64,000 bases of DNA, from positions 1,302,001-1,366,000 of the forward strand of contig CP198939.1 of assembly GCA_052401645.1 (NCBI GenBank), given 5' to 3'. Each line of letters begins with the position of its first letter. Position 1 is the stretch's first letter. The notes beneath the pieces are model-generated. The model did not search any database, had not been told where the DNA came from, and worked only from the letters and a program-made list of their open reading frames with translations. This document shows, piece after piece, positions 22,620 to 35,938 of the stretch. Both the position numbers and the translations under genes were made by a program. This stretch comes from Arsenophonus sp052401645. Lineage in GTDB: Bacteria; Pseudomonadota; Gammaproteobacteria; Enterobacterales; Enterobacteriaceae.

Positions 22620-25600
22620 AGTAACTATTTATTAAATCTAATTATATTTTAGATTAAAATACTAACAATTTAAATATCTGTTGAGTATAATTTTTATAAA
22701 AAACATATTAATTATTTTATTCAATAAAATTAAGTTATTTTTTGTTAAATATTATTTTTATAAAAGTAGATATGATTAAAATTAATAAATTAATCATAAT
22801 CATAAACATTATAAATACTAATATAATAATTTTAGTTAATTTATTATTTTAATAAATTAACTATACTAATATAGTAATTAGAAAATATCATTTATATAAT
22901 AAATTAAAATTTAAATAATAATTAAAAGTATTTATCTATATTATTAATATTTTATTATTGTAGTTCATATTTAATATGAATATATTTTGAAACAAAATAA
23001 ATAATATTTTATGCAATACCTTAAAAAGTTATATTTTAAATTAATAATTAATATTATACAATATACAAGAAATTAATATTATTAATTGTATATTTAATAT
23101 ATTCTATAGTTTTAAGAATTTTTATTCTAATCAAAGATATCAAATATGATTATTATTACTTATACAGATTCTTATAATCTTTCTATAAAATTTAATAATA
23201 ATCAATATTTACTAATAAATAATAAGTAAATATTATATAACAATATTTTCATTCAATTTATTTATATATTATTTATTAAAAATAAATTTTTATCTTAGAT
23301 AATCTAACATACTATGTTGATCAATTAATAGAAATTAATAAATTATTTTTATAAAATTAAAACTATTTTATTTCTAATATTAATATTAATAAATATATTA
23401 TAGTTATATTTATTACAAATTATCGAGTCTTTATTATTAATTATAATATAGATAATTGATTTTTTTATTTATAATTATCTAAAATAAAAATTTGATAGAA
23501 TTTAGTAAAATTTTATAAATTTTAATATTATGTTTTATTATAATATTAATTAATTAAATTATTGTAACTTATATTTTATATATCATCTTTATTTTTTATA
23601 ATATTTATTTTATTTTAAAGATCTTAATTTATTATAAATAATAAATGATTTTAATATAAATAAAATAATAACAATTAAAATATATAAAATAAAATATATT
23701 ATTAATGTTATAATAAATTTATTTTTTATATAGGTTATATTTAAATTTAAATATTATTTTAATGATATATTAAAAAATAAATTTTATATTTTTATTTTAA
23801 TTAAGATTTAAAAAATTAAATAAAATTTATTATGTATAAAGTTAATAAAAATATATTAATTAATTTTATTATTATTTATATAATAAATTTATTTATTTTT
23901 AATAAAAAATAGTTATAAATTTTAAATTTACTTTATTATTATAACTTTATTATTTATTTATAAATAATATAAATTAAATATCTTTATAGAAATCTTAGTT
24001 TAATTATATAATTAATAAAAATATCTTTTAGTTGTTTAGAAAAATACATATAAAAATGTTCTGTTAACTTGTTAAAACATATTGATATAAATTCATCTAT
24101 ATGTATATATATTATATAATAAACTGATATTAGTGAAAAATATTCATAAATCTTTATTTTGATAATAAATGTTTAACAATTTAGTAATCTTCCTATATGA
24201 AAATTTATCAAACTATTTAACTTTTTTTATAAATATAATAAAAAAATTATATTTATTTTTTTAATAGCATTAAATTTTTAAAATTTTTTTAAATAACTCA
24301 TTATATAACTTATCTATTTGTATATTTTTTCAAATATGTTATATTTATTTTTAAATATATATAAGTATGATACTTTATTATATTTTTATTTTTGAAAATA
24401 AAGTTAGATTAATTTAGTTTTACTTAACGATAACAATTATATTCAGATAATATATTAATATAGTAATAATAAAAAACTTGATAAATATATGACTATGAAT
24501 ATTTTATATAAAAATTATTTATTTAAAATCAAAGTTAATAATATTAATAATCTAAATTAAAACTACTGCATCTATTATGTTGAATTTTAATAAATTAATT
24601 TAATGGATTTAAAAAAATCTCTTATTTATATATATTTAATAATTATAAGTTATATATATTAATTTCTATAAAATAGAAATGGACTTTTTTATTTTTAATT
24701 CATAAATAATTCTATAGAATCAGGGGATATTATTAAATGCTTATAAACTATTTAATAATCGATTAAACAATATAAACGTTAGCTCTAATATAAAAATTGA
24801 TATAATTTATTTATATCACAAGTTATTATAAATACATCTATAAAATATAGAAAATTATATTGATTAAAATAAATAATTTAGTTATATTTTATATTATATA
24901 GTATTTTAATAGTATGTATTACTCATAATTTATAAAAAATATTTCAATATATAAATAATATAGTTAATAATATTAATTTATATTTATTAGTAATAATTTT
25001 ATTTTAATAATATATAATTAAATAGAAATCGAGAATAAATATTCTGTTATTTTAAAATAAATATCTCATATATAAACTTAATTATTTTTAATTATTTTAA
25101 ATAAATTATTATTACTAATTTAATATTTAATAAATTAAATATTCGTTTATTTTAAATATAAAATAATAAATAAATAATTAATTCTTTAACAAAATAAAAC
25201 ATTAATATATTTTTAAAAAAATCAATTATTTTAATATATATCAATTTTAATTAATATATTAGTTAAATTTATTATTTACTTATAGTATATTTACTTTAAA
25301 TTTTAAATTTATATTATTAAGTTATTAAGATAATAACATATATAAATCATTTGAAAATTTAGAAAAAATATCATTCTAATTATATTTTTACTTTATTATA
25401 TTTATATTCTATAGTAATTTATTTTAATATTAACTATATTATTATATAATAATAATTAAATTATATAAGTTATAATATAATCATATTTATCTATTTTATT
25501 TTATTTTAATATTTATTTCTTATTTATATTATATAGAATGATTTTTAAATTAAAATGATAAATAATTTATATATTTATATTTTAGTTTCATATCTAATAT

Positions 25601-28270
25601 TTAGATTAAATTTTAACTAAAAAAATCTTAAAAAATTTATAAAAAAATATATTTAATTCAAGATAACAATAATAATCATTAATAATGAGATCATCAATAT
25701 ATTAAAATATTCATATCAATAGTTTTTAATATAATACAGATTATATACTAAATATTTTAATAAAAAACTTACTTAAATAAAATTAATAATGTAAAGGATA
25801 ATTTTTATATTTATAAATAGATAATATTAAATTATATATCTATAATTAGTTATTGTATTAACTAATATTTTAATTTATAAAGTTTAAAATATATAAAATT
25901 GTTTTATTATTATTTTTAATAGATTTTAAAATCTTAAATTTTATTTTTATTTTAAACATTTATAATTATTTTATTTATATTTTTATTATATTTAAATTTT
26001 ATTAGTTTTAATTTTCTTTAATGAAAATTAAAATAAAAAATGATGATTTTTTATATATATAATTAATTTATTAAATTTTTTTATGATTTTATTTATTTAA
26101 GTAATAATTAACAATTAAAATTAAATAAAGAAAATAAATAATTATTAATTTATTATTTTATCTTCAAAAATAAAATATTTTTATTATAGTAATAAAAAAT
26201 AACTTAATTAATCTATTTTTATTACTATGTTAGTAATATCACTTTTAATGAATATAATTCTTTTATAAAAGATAAAAAATAATATTTTTATGTTTTAAAC
26301 TATTTAAAAGCAAATATATAAAATATTATATAATAGAAAAACAAGTTTTTAATAAAATTATTAAATCAAAAATAGATCTATTATATTTGCGAAAATTTTT
26401 TTTAATTAAATAGTTTTTAATTTTAAGTATTATTTTATTTGTTAATTTAACTAAATTATTAAATTGAATATATAATTAAATAAAATTATAGAATAATTAA
26501 TATTTTAAATTGAATTCTATTGATTTTAATTCAATTTCAATGTATTCAATTTTAACATTAGTTACTATAAAGTGTTTTAAAATAATCATATATAATATAA
26601 ATTTATAATTATATAATATATATAGATGAAAATATTAAAGATAATAATCATATATAAATTAAATTATACTCAACTTAACTTTATGTTATTCTCAAAGAGA
26701 TAAATTTAGATTGTAACAGACTAAAATATTAAGATAACTTGATTCTTTTATATATTATTTTCTAAATTTATAAAATATTTATAATTTATAACAATAATGA
26801 TATTAAAAAATCTAATTAACATTTTTAAAAAACTTGAATTAATAAAATACTAATATATTTTTATAAAAATAAAATTTTAATATATATAAGTTATTATTAT
26901 ATTTTAGTTTAATTAATATTTCTATTTTTTATTAAAAATGATCTTGATTATTATAATTAATTTTAATTATATGTTTATATATTTTTATATTATAATTAAA
27001 TATATAAATTCTCTATTTTAAAAAGGTTATTAATGATATAATGTAAATCATTGTTTTAAATAATATGAAATATAATTTTTATATTTTATAAAAAAACTAG
27101 ATAAGAAATTTTTTCTTCTTTTTAATCATAATAATATTTATGATGATTTTTATATTATTAGGATATTGCTCCATTTCTAAAATAAATATTAAGTATTTAA
27201 AATATCTTTAAATTAATAAAAAATAAAAAAAAGTTGAAGAAATAGAATCTAATTAAGATTAAATTTTATCTAAATTAATAACATTATATACATAAATTAA
27301 AATTTTTCTAGAGATATCCTCTAGTTATTAACTACAATAGTAATACAATACTAATAAAATTAGATTTATATTATTTTAAAAATGTTTATTTTAAAAAAAA
27401 AGATATATTAGCATTATTTTTTTAAAAAATATTAAAACAACAAATTATATTTAGGTGTATTATTTCTAATAAACTATTAAAATTATAATTGTAAAATTAT
27501 ATTGATATAACTTAATATATTATATTTTAACTACTGCTTAGTCAGTGTCACTTCAGTTTATTTTTTATCTTATCAATGATATTGAAATACTATGCATAAA
27601 ATTTATATTATTTTTTTATTAATTTCAACACAAAAATAGATTTTTCCTTTAAAATTAATATAATAATTTTTGATTTATTTAATTTAATTAATAAGTTAAT
27701 TAGGAAAAAAGTAAATTTCTTTATTATATATTTTCTAATCTAGTATAATAATATTTTGCATTATAAACAAAACATAAAATTAATTAATTTAAGAGATTTT
27801 TTTTGAAAAGTAATAATAGACTTATAAAAATTGATTTAAGAATAATAATGAATAGCTTTAATTAATAAGAATCATATTATTAAATTAAAAAATAAATTTT
27901 AAATAATTTTAAATTATCTTTTAATAAATAGTGCTAACAATAGATCTACTTATGTTAATAAGTAATCAACAATACTATAAATATTTTTTCAAATTTATTA
28001 TTATGATTAGAAGCTATTGTATAGATGTTTACGCGATATTCTATCGCAATATGATTAGTGTTAAATTTTAATTCAATATTATTGATATAGTTAGATATCT
28101 TAAAAATAAATTAATAATAAAATATATTAATTTAATATAGTATTATAATTTAAATAATCTCTACAAAATTTAGAATTTATTATTTTTTTAAAATCTTATT
28201 TAAAGTAATAATAAAAAAATAATGTAACTATAACTTTTTATTGTTTTAACAAAATAAAGATAACTATTAG
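22620..28270. other. 5.7-kb gene desert between amiD and metK
   Basis: No supported gene on either strand; some 60-base stretches have only 2 G/C (for example from 23881). Hairpins at 22833-22863 and 28033-28047 (GCGATA-TTC-TATCGC) are the only ordered structures noted. Confidence 0.8.
22833..22863. repeat. perfect hairpin, 13-bp stem, 5-nt loop
   Basis: TAGTTAATTTATT (22833-22845) pairs with 22851-22863. It begins about 210 nt after the amiD stop, which is too far for a classical terminator, and it has no U-run. Confidence 0.55.
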
Positions 28271-29425
28271 TTAATTAAATCCGACGGCTGCACGAAGTTC
28301 AGCAATTTTATCTATTTTTTCCCATGGAAATTGAGAACGACCAAAATGTCCATATGTCGCAGTTTGACGATAAATAACTTGTAACAAGTTTAGCATTTTT
28401 ATCAAGCTATATGGACGTAAATCAAAAATTTCATGTACTAAATTAACAAGAATTTCATTGGATATTTTTTCTGTTCCAAATGTTTCAATCATGATCGAAG
28501 TCGGCTTAGCGATACCAATAGCATAAGAAATTTGAATTTCACATCGATCAGCAAGTTTAGCAGCAACAATATTCTTTGCTATATAACGCGCAGCATAAGC
28601 AGCAGAACGATCAACTTTAGATGGATCTTTACCAGAAAAAGCACCACCACCGTGGTGAGCCATGCCACCATAAGTATCTACAATAATTTTACGACCAGTT
28701 AAACCACAATCACCCATTGGCCCGCCTATAACAAAACGTCCTGTTGGATTAATAAAATATTTTGTATTTTTGTTTATCCATTCCGAAGGTAATACAGGCT
28801 TAATAATTTCATCCATTACAGCTTCATATAATGTATTTTGTTTAATTTCTTCAGAGTGCTGAGTAGATAAGATAATAGTATCAATACCAATTATTTTATT
28901 ATTTTCATATTGAAAAGAGATTTGACTTTTAGCATCTGGACGCAACCATGGCAATGTACCATTTTTTCGTACTTTAGCTTGACGTTCAACTAAGCGATGG
29001 GCATAAATAATTGGTGCTGGCATAAAAACATCAGTTTCATTATTAGCATATCCAAACATTATTCCTTGATCACCAGCTCCTTGATCTAAAGGATTTATGC
29101 GATCTATTCCTTGACTAATATCAAGAGATTGTTTACCAATTGCACTTATAACAGCACAAGAATTAGCATCAAATCCCATATCAGAACTTGTATAACCAAT
29201 TTCTCGTATCGTATGTCGTGTAATTTCTTCAATGTCTACCCAAGCATTAGTTGTAATTTCACCACCTACTATTACCATACCTGTTTTTACATAGGTTTCA
29301 CAGGCAACACGTGCTTTTGAATCCTGCTCAAGAATTGCATCGAGAACTGCATCTGAAATTTGGTCGGCAATTTTATCAGGATGACCTTCTGATACTGATT
29401 CAGAAGTAAAAAGATGTGTGCTCAT
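28271..29425 (-). CDS. metK: S-adenosylmethionine synthetase MetK
   Basis: MetK makes S-adenosylmethionine from methionine and ATP; SAM is the methyl donor used by RsmH in this window. The length is 384 aa, as in E. coli. Visible signatures are the N-terminal SESVSEGHPDKIADQ, the methionine-adenosyltransferase hexapeptide GAGDQG (116-121), GLTGRK with the tripolyphosphate-contacting arginine R245, and the phosphate-binding GGGAFSGKDP (259-268). A ribosome-binding AAGG (complement of 29439-29442) lies 13 nt before the ATG, slightly long. It is an isolated single-gene unit between two deserts, and its E. coli neighbours are absent. No MetJ operator (AGACGTCT-like) was seen upstream. Confidence 0.98.
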   Translation of the reverse strand: MSTHLFTSESVSEGHPDKIADQISDAVLDAILEQDSKARVACETYVKTGMVIVGGEITTNAWVDIEEITRHTIREIGYTSSDMGFDANSCAVISAIGKQSLDISQGIDRINPLDQGAGDQGIMFGYANNETDVFMPAPIIYAHRLVERQAKVRKNGTLPWLRPDAKSQISFQYENNKIIGIDTIILSTQHSEEIKQNTLYEAVMDEIIKPVLPSEWINKNTKYFINPTGRFVIGGPMGDCGLTGRKIIVDTYGGMAHHGGGAFSGKDPSKVDRSAAYAARYIAKNIVAAKLADRCEIQISYAIGIAKPTSIMIETFGTEKISNEILVNLVHEIFDLRPYSLIKMLNLLQVIYRQTATYGHFGRSQFPWEKIDKIAELRAAVGFN

Positions 29426-29601
29426 AGAAATTTTATTACCTTAAAGATTCGTAAAAATTAATTAATATATATTAAAGTTTAGATTGTTATTTTAATATTA
29501 TATTAATAATATTGCTATATATTTTATATTTATTTATTAGTGATTAATAAATCATAATATTTAGAAAATTTCCACTGTTTTATATGCAATTTAAATTTAT
29601 A

Positions 29602-29625
29602 TTTTTCTCATAAAGGCGAGAAAAA
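29602..29625. repeat. hairpin upstream of metK, 8-bp stem, 8-nt loop
   Basis: TTTTTCTC (29602-29609), loop ATAAAGGC, GAGAAAAA (29618-29625). It lies about 180 nt upstream of the metK start, is less AT-rich than its surroundings, and might be a transcript end or leader structure. Confidence 0.4.
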
Positions 29626-32600
29626 TTACAATAGTTGATTAATTTTTCATTAAAATTTATACATAAAATAATATAAAATATTATTAGTATTTTTTTTGAT
29701 AAAAAATTACTTATTATTATAATTTGATATCTATTTAAAAATTTCTATTTCTTTCTATATATTATAGATTTTGAATATAAATTATAATTTATATTCAAAA
29801 ATAAATTTAAATAACTTATTAATAAGTATTCTTTAAAAATTCAATTATTTAAATATTTATTAAAATATTAATAATAATTTAATAATAAAAATATTTATTT
29901 TTTGAAATTTTTAAATATAATTAAAGTATTAATTCAATATATATATTATATTTTTTAAAATAATTAAGAATAATTATTATACGTTACGATAACTATTATT
30001 TTTAGAGGTTAAAATTAATTTTTATTTTTAATGTTAAAAAGTATAAATAATACTAAACTATTTTTTGTATTTAACTTTCTTAAAAAAAGTTAAATATCTT
30101 TAAATTTATTAGATTCATTAATTTCTTCTTTAGAATACTATATTTCACTATACTCATATATTTTAGTTAATTTTTATTAAAATATTAATTATTAATATTA
30201 GTATTATTATTTAAATCATATAATATTATATATTATTTTAATTTTCTTATTAAATAAAAATTTAAGTTTTTTTTTAACTTTTTTTTATATTCTATTTTAA
30301 ATAATATATTTACTTATTAATTAAATAAGTGTTATTTATAATCTTGTTATCTTAGTATTATTATTATAATAATGTATTATTTTATTGAAAAGTATTAATT
30401 ATAGTATACAATAAATTTAAATTACTTATATAATAATAATTTTTTATACTATTTTATAGTATTTCTATCTTAATTTTATTTAATTTAATTTTTATTTATA
30501 ATAAATAATATTAATTATTTTAATATGTAAAATTATTATAATATTAATTATAGATTTTCATATTTTATTTGATTAAATTCAATTTTTATTTATTATTTTA
30601 AATAATTTAACTAATTAAATAAAAATATAAGAAATAGTTTAATATTATTTATTATATTTTTTACTTTTATTCTTATTACAAGAAATTAATACTTATAATG
30701 TTAATTGAAATCATATTTTTAATATACTTAACTTAAATATATTTTTGTTAATCTTTTTATTTTATAGATAAATTTAACTATTTAATCTCTATATAAAAAT
30801 GTTTATTCATTTAAAAAATAAATAAATTTAGTCATATATAAATATATATATTTAAACATTTATTTTCCATATTTTAAATATAATTATTTTATAATTAAAA
30901 ACTTAATCTATTTTAATTTATTTTAATCAATTTTAAAAATAAATAAACTTATAGATTAAACTATTAATATATTTAAATAGATATCATAGATATCTAATAT
31001 TCATAATAGATTAAAAATCCTTTATAGAGATTTATTCTCATAAAAAATAATTTAATAAATAATATTATTCGAATTAAAAAATATATTAGAAATACTAAAG
31101 GAAAATAAATTAATATCATAGATATGAATAATGTATTTAATTTATTTTTCTATTTAATAACTTAATATAATATCCGTGCTAAATAATCTATTTAAAAATA
31201 TCTTATTTAAATCTAATAGATAAAATATTACTTTACAAAAGATATTCTTAAAATTTTCTAAACTTTAAAATATAATTGTATAATAATATATTTCATATTT
31301 ATTTTAAATTAATTTTCATATTAATGTTTTGAAATATTTATAATAAAATATAACAATTTGTTAATAAAAAAAATAATAAATATTAGATATATAAGTTGTT
31401 ATTATATCTTTTAAATTAAGTTGGTAATAATGAAATTTTATTAAAGTCATCGACTTATATATTTATAAGTATGTTAAAAATTTTTTTACATAATAAAACA
31501 TAAGTAATATTTTATTTTTATTTCTAATTTTTAATAAAAATAACTTCATATTTATAAGAACGTATTACGCATAATTACTTAGTTTTAATAAATAAAATTT
31601 TATATCTTATATACTTATTAAAAAAAATATTATTTTAAATCATATTATTATTTTTAAAATTCATGTTTAATTTTAATTTTTAATAAATAATATTATTAAA
31701 AATAATTATTAAATTTGCTTTAAAAACATTCATAAATAATATTTTATTATTATTTATTAACTTATCAAATATCAATAAAATCTGATAATTATTTTTTTAA
31801 TAATACAAATCTATAATAGATTAGACTAAAAAGAGTAGAGTAATTTTAATTATAAATTTAAAATATATTTAAACTTGATTTAAACATGATAAAATAACTA
31901 ATTATTCAAATCTTAAGCTTGAATTTTTAATTCAATATCTTAAAATTAATACAATTGCATTATTTAATTTTTTGAAATAAATTTCAATTAATATATTAAA
32001 TATTAATAATACTAAGTTTAATATTTACTTCAATTAATAACAAGTTATATTTTGTAGAAATATTAGAAATTAATTTATTTTAATTATTAGATTTAATTTA
32101 ATTAAAATTTAAAACATACTTTAAATATTATTGAAATACTAAAAATTAGAGATAAAGAATTTAAATAATAATTTATATCAATTATAGAAATTATTACTTT
32201 ATATTAGAATAATAAATATAAAAAATCGAAATAAAATATATTTAATATATATTTGATATGTGATTTAAAAGATCTCATTAATAAATACTTTCAAATAACA
32301 TGTATTTTAATATAAAATAGTTATCTATAGTTTCATTTTATTATACGAAATAATTTCTTTATTAAATATTAATATACTATCAATATGAATATTTAATAGT
32401 ATTTGTAAATCAACTAAAATATTAGTATATACCTTTTCAAAATTACTACTTTTATAAATATTTATATATTTTATAGATAAATTTAGAAGTTTTAATATTT
32501 TAAAAAATTTAATTAATTATATGTGATAAATTAATACACTAAATTATTATTATTATCATTAATCACTTTAATAAAAAATTTACTAAATTTATAAAATATA

Positions 32601-34671
32601 AAATTAAACATATTTCCTATGTTTAATTAGTTTAATAATAATTCAATATTTAATTGACAGCAATAAAGCTAATTTATTATATTTTCTTTTATTTCAAAGA
32701 TAATAAATAACTATTCATCTTAATATAATACTCTATTTTTTATCAATAACTTCGATATAATTATCTTTAATGATAATGGTTTATACTATAACTGTAAGTT
32801 TATTTGTTTTATGTATTATTAAGACATTTATATTTCTTTAAATAAATAAGCATTAAAAAATGAAGGATACATTTTTAAATTTAAAAATTAAATCTATTTT
32901 AATAATTAAAATTATTATACTTTATAAAATAAGTTATTAATTAAAGTATTTAATTTTGCTATTTATTTTATTATTAAATTATACATTTAAATCTATTAAT
33001 AATAAAAAAGTTATATCTATACAAACTTAATTAAATATATATAAATAATTAAATTAACTTCAATAAAAATATATAATACAATTTTTTTTAAAAAAATAAA
33101 ATATTATTTGAAGCATTTAATATTTTAATTAAATAATTTATATACTTATATCTATTTAAAGTGTTTATATAATTAATTATCAAAATAAATTAATAAGTAT
33201 TATTAGTTATATTTTTATAAATAGATATGATTTTAAATCATTTAGTTAAGTCGAGATAAACTGACTATAAGATAGTTTTAAATTTTTAAAATAAGATTTT
33301 TTATAGTTTATTATAGATATTTTTTATTTTGATAACTAAAAATTAAAATTAATTATTATTTTTTATTAATTATTAATAAAAATATAGTTATTGTAGTTTT
33401 TCTTTATTTTCTAATTATATATTACATATTATAAATATAGATTTAAATTTTTAAAATTTTCAGAATCAAGAAAACTTAAATCATTTTATATAAAATGAAA
33501 AAATTTATTTTAAGTATTTTAATAATAAAAAGTTAGTAAATTAAAATAGTTATATCTTTTAAAAAAAATAAATTAGCAATTTAGTTATGAATTTAACTAG
33601 ATATTATATATGTTAAGTATCCACTGAACATTAATATTGTTTATCTTAAATACTTATAATTATAATTATAAACCAAAAATACTATATTTAAAAGTTTTAG
33701 TACGAAATAATTTATATAAGTTATGGAAATTATCATTTTTAAAAAAAACTAATCATTAATGTTGAAAACAACATTAATAATATATAAAATTTAAAAAAGA
33801 AATAATCTTAAAAAATTCATTTATTTTAAAGTTATTAGAAAAAAAATTATTACAAATTTAATATTTTATTAATAAAACTTTAGATCTATTTAAGTAATTT
33901 AATAATTCATTAATAATTAATATTATAAATTTAGATAATCATAGATTTATATGTTTTATTACAAATAATATGTGTTATTAACAAATATTTAAAATTAACT
34001 TAAAAGTATTTTTTTAATACCGCGAATTTAATAAGGAAATTAAAAATAATTATTTCTCATGATAATTTTTATATATAATAAATATAAGTTTTTAATAAAT
34101 ATTTATCTCTATATTTTACTCTGATAAAAAAATAAATTAAATAATAATTGAAAGATTAAAAAAATTGATTCGTTTATTAAAAAAAATAAATTCCATAATT
34201 AAAAATTTATATTATATAATATAATTATATATATGATATATGTTAATAAAACATTTTCATATTAATTAATGCTTCAAAATAAAATAAAAGTATTACTAAT
34301 CAATATTATTAATAATTTCTTTTATATTTTTATTAAAATTTTAATAAAAATATTTATTGAAATAATAAAATTATTTATCTTTTTTATTATATTATAAATA
34401 ATTAATGCAACAAAAACATAAACACTTTAATTTTCTTAAAATTAAGAATTAATCATCGAACTAATCATTAAAGAAAAAAATTTTTAAGTGGATCATTAAG
34501 ATAATTTAAATACAAAATAGAAATTTTTATTTTAAAATAAATAAATATTTATAATTTTATTTCTTATAAAAGCGCATTTGGTATCTCGTCTTATCTTATA
34601 ATAATTCAATAATTAATGATTCCTAAATAGGAATTCCATGAATATAAAAAAACGAAATAATTAAAATCTCA

Positions 34672-34697
34672 AACTTTTCTATTATAATAGAAAAGTT
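34672..34697. repeat. perfect 26-bp palindrome
   Basis: AACTTTTCTATTA followed at once by its reverse complement. About 45 nt upstream, ATTCCTA-AA-TAGGAAT forms another small inverted repeat. No gene is nearby. Confidence 0.7.
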
Positions 34698-35887
34698 AAA
34701 ATGATGAATATCAAATTAATAATGAAATAGATAACAATTATTTAGTAGTAAACATTGCTATAACTCTAAATATTTTTACTTAAAAAAAATTTTATCGGAT
34801 AAGTATCATATAATAATAGACATAACTGAAATTTTTTTTATGTAAAATAGTTCATATCCAATTTAGTATCTAAGAATTAAACAAGAATATAATAATATTC
34901 ATAAGCATTAGTTAATTAATCAAATTGCTATTCAATGATTTAATATTGAATATTATATAAATTTGAAAATAAATAATATTGATTATTATAATATCTTAAT
35001 AATAAGTAATTAGTTATTAATTCTCTAAAATATCATTTTTCACTAAGCTTAAAAATTAATTTTAAAAAATAAATAATGGATAAAATAAAATATTAATATA
35101 TAATCAAAATAATAATCAATTATTTAAAACATAACAGTTAATAGAAGATATATAATTTATATAGAATCAATTATGAAAATTATAAAATGAATTAATTTTA
35201 TAATATGATAATATATTTTACATAATAAATAGTAATTTTATATTAATAAATTATTATAATAAAATATAAATAAATTTTAAAATTTTATTTTTTCATATTT
35301 TAATATTAAATTATTATATAATTTATTATAAATAATATAAATAATTTTTTGTATTAATTATTATTAATAGTTTATATTATTAATTAAATTATAAATATAT
35401 ATTAATTTATTTTATTAAAAATTTAAAATTTATTCCTAAAGAATGTTATAAATCATTAAAATAAACCCAACTTATATAGCTATTTTATTTTTTTAATATT
35501 TTTAACTATCATGAATATAAAGTATTAAATAAGTAATATATATTTCTAATATTTTATCATATATAAAATATTAGTTTTTAATTACTTATAATAAATTATA
35601 ATCAGAGGATTTTTCTATCATTTATAGTTACTACTTAGTTAAAACTATATAAAATCATACTTGAAAAATTTTATATATATTATAATAATAAAAAACATTA
35701 TAATATTATGGTATTTTTGTTCATATTTTTTCTAAAAGTATTTAACATATTAGTTTTCTTAATAATATTAAAAAATTATTTTTATTAATTTATTATTTTG
35801 AAAAAAATATTTTTTTATTAATTAAATATTAATTTGATATATAGTTAATAAAAATTAATGTCTTTTCGTATAATTGATATATATTAT

Positions 35888-35938
35888 AGTTTGTTCATAT
35901 AATTTGATATATATAAAATTATATGAACAAACTTTTTA
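35888..35938 (+). terminator. orphan terminator-like hairpin, 18-bp stem plus T-run
   Basis: Left arm 35888-35905 (AGTTTGTTCATATAATTT) pairs exactly with 35916-35933 around a 10-nt A/T loop, and the stem is followed by TTTT. This has the form of a rho-independent terminator on the + strand, with more G/C than its surroundings, but no gene lies upstream for over 6 kb. It may be a relic of a lost gene's terminator. Confidence 0.4.

Noticed and set aside
28646..28660. Arg to His change in MetK before HGGGAFSGKD, first suspected to be catalytic
   Set aside because: The catalytic arginine (R244 in E. coli crystal numbering) corresponds to R245 in GLTGRK, which is present; the changed position varies in the family.
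29111..29320. 69-codon plus-strand frame inside metK
   Set aside because: Antisense shadow of metK; Cys/Asn/Tyr-rich with no known pattern.
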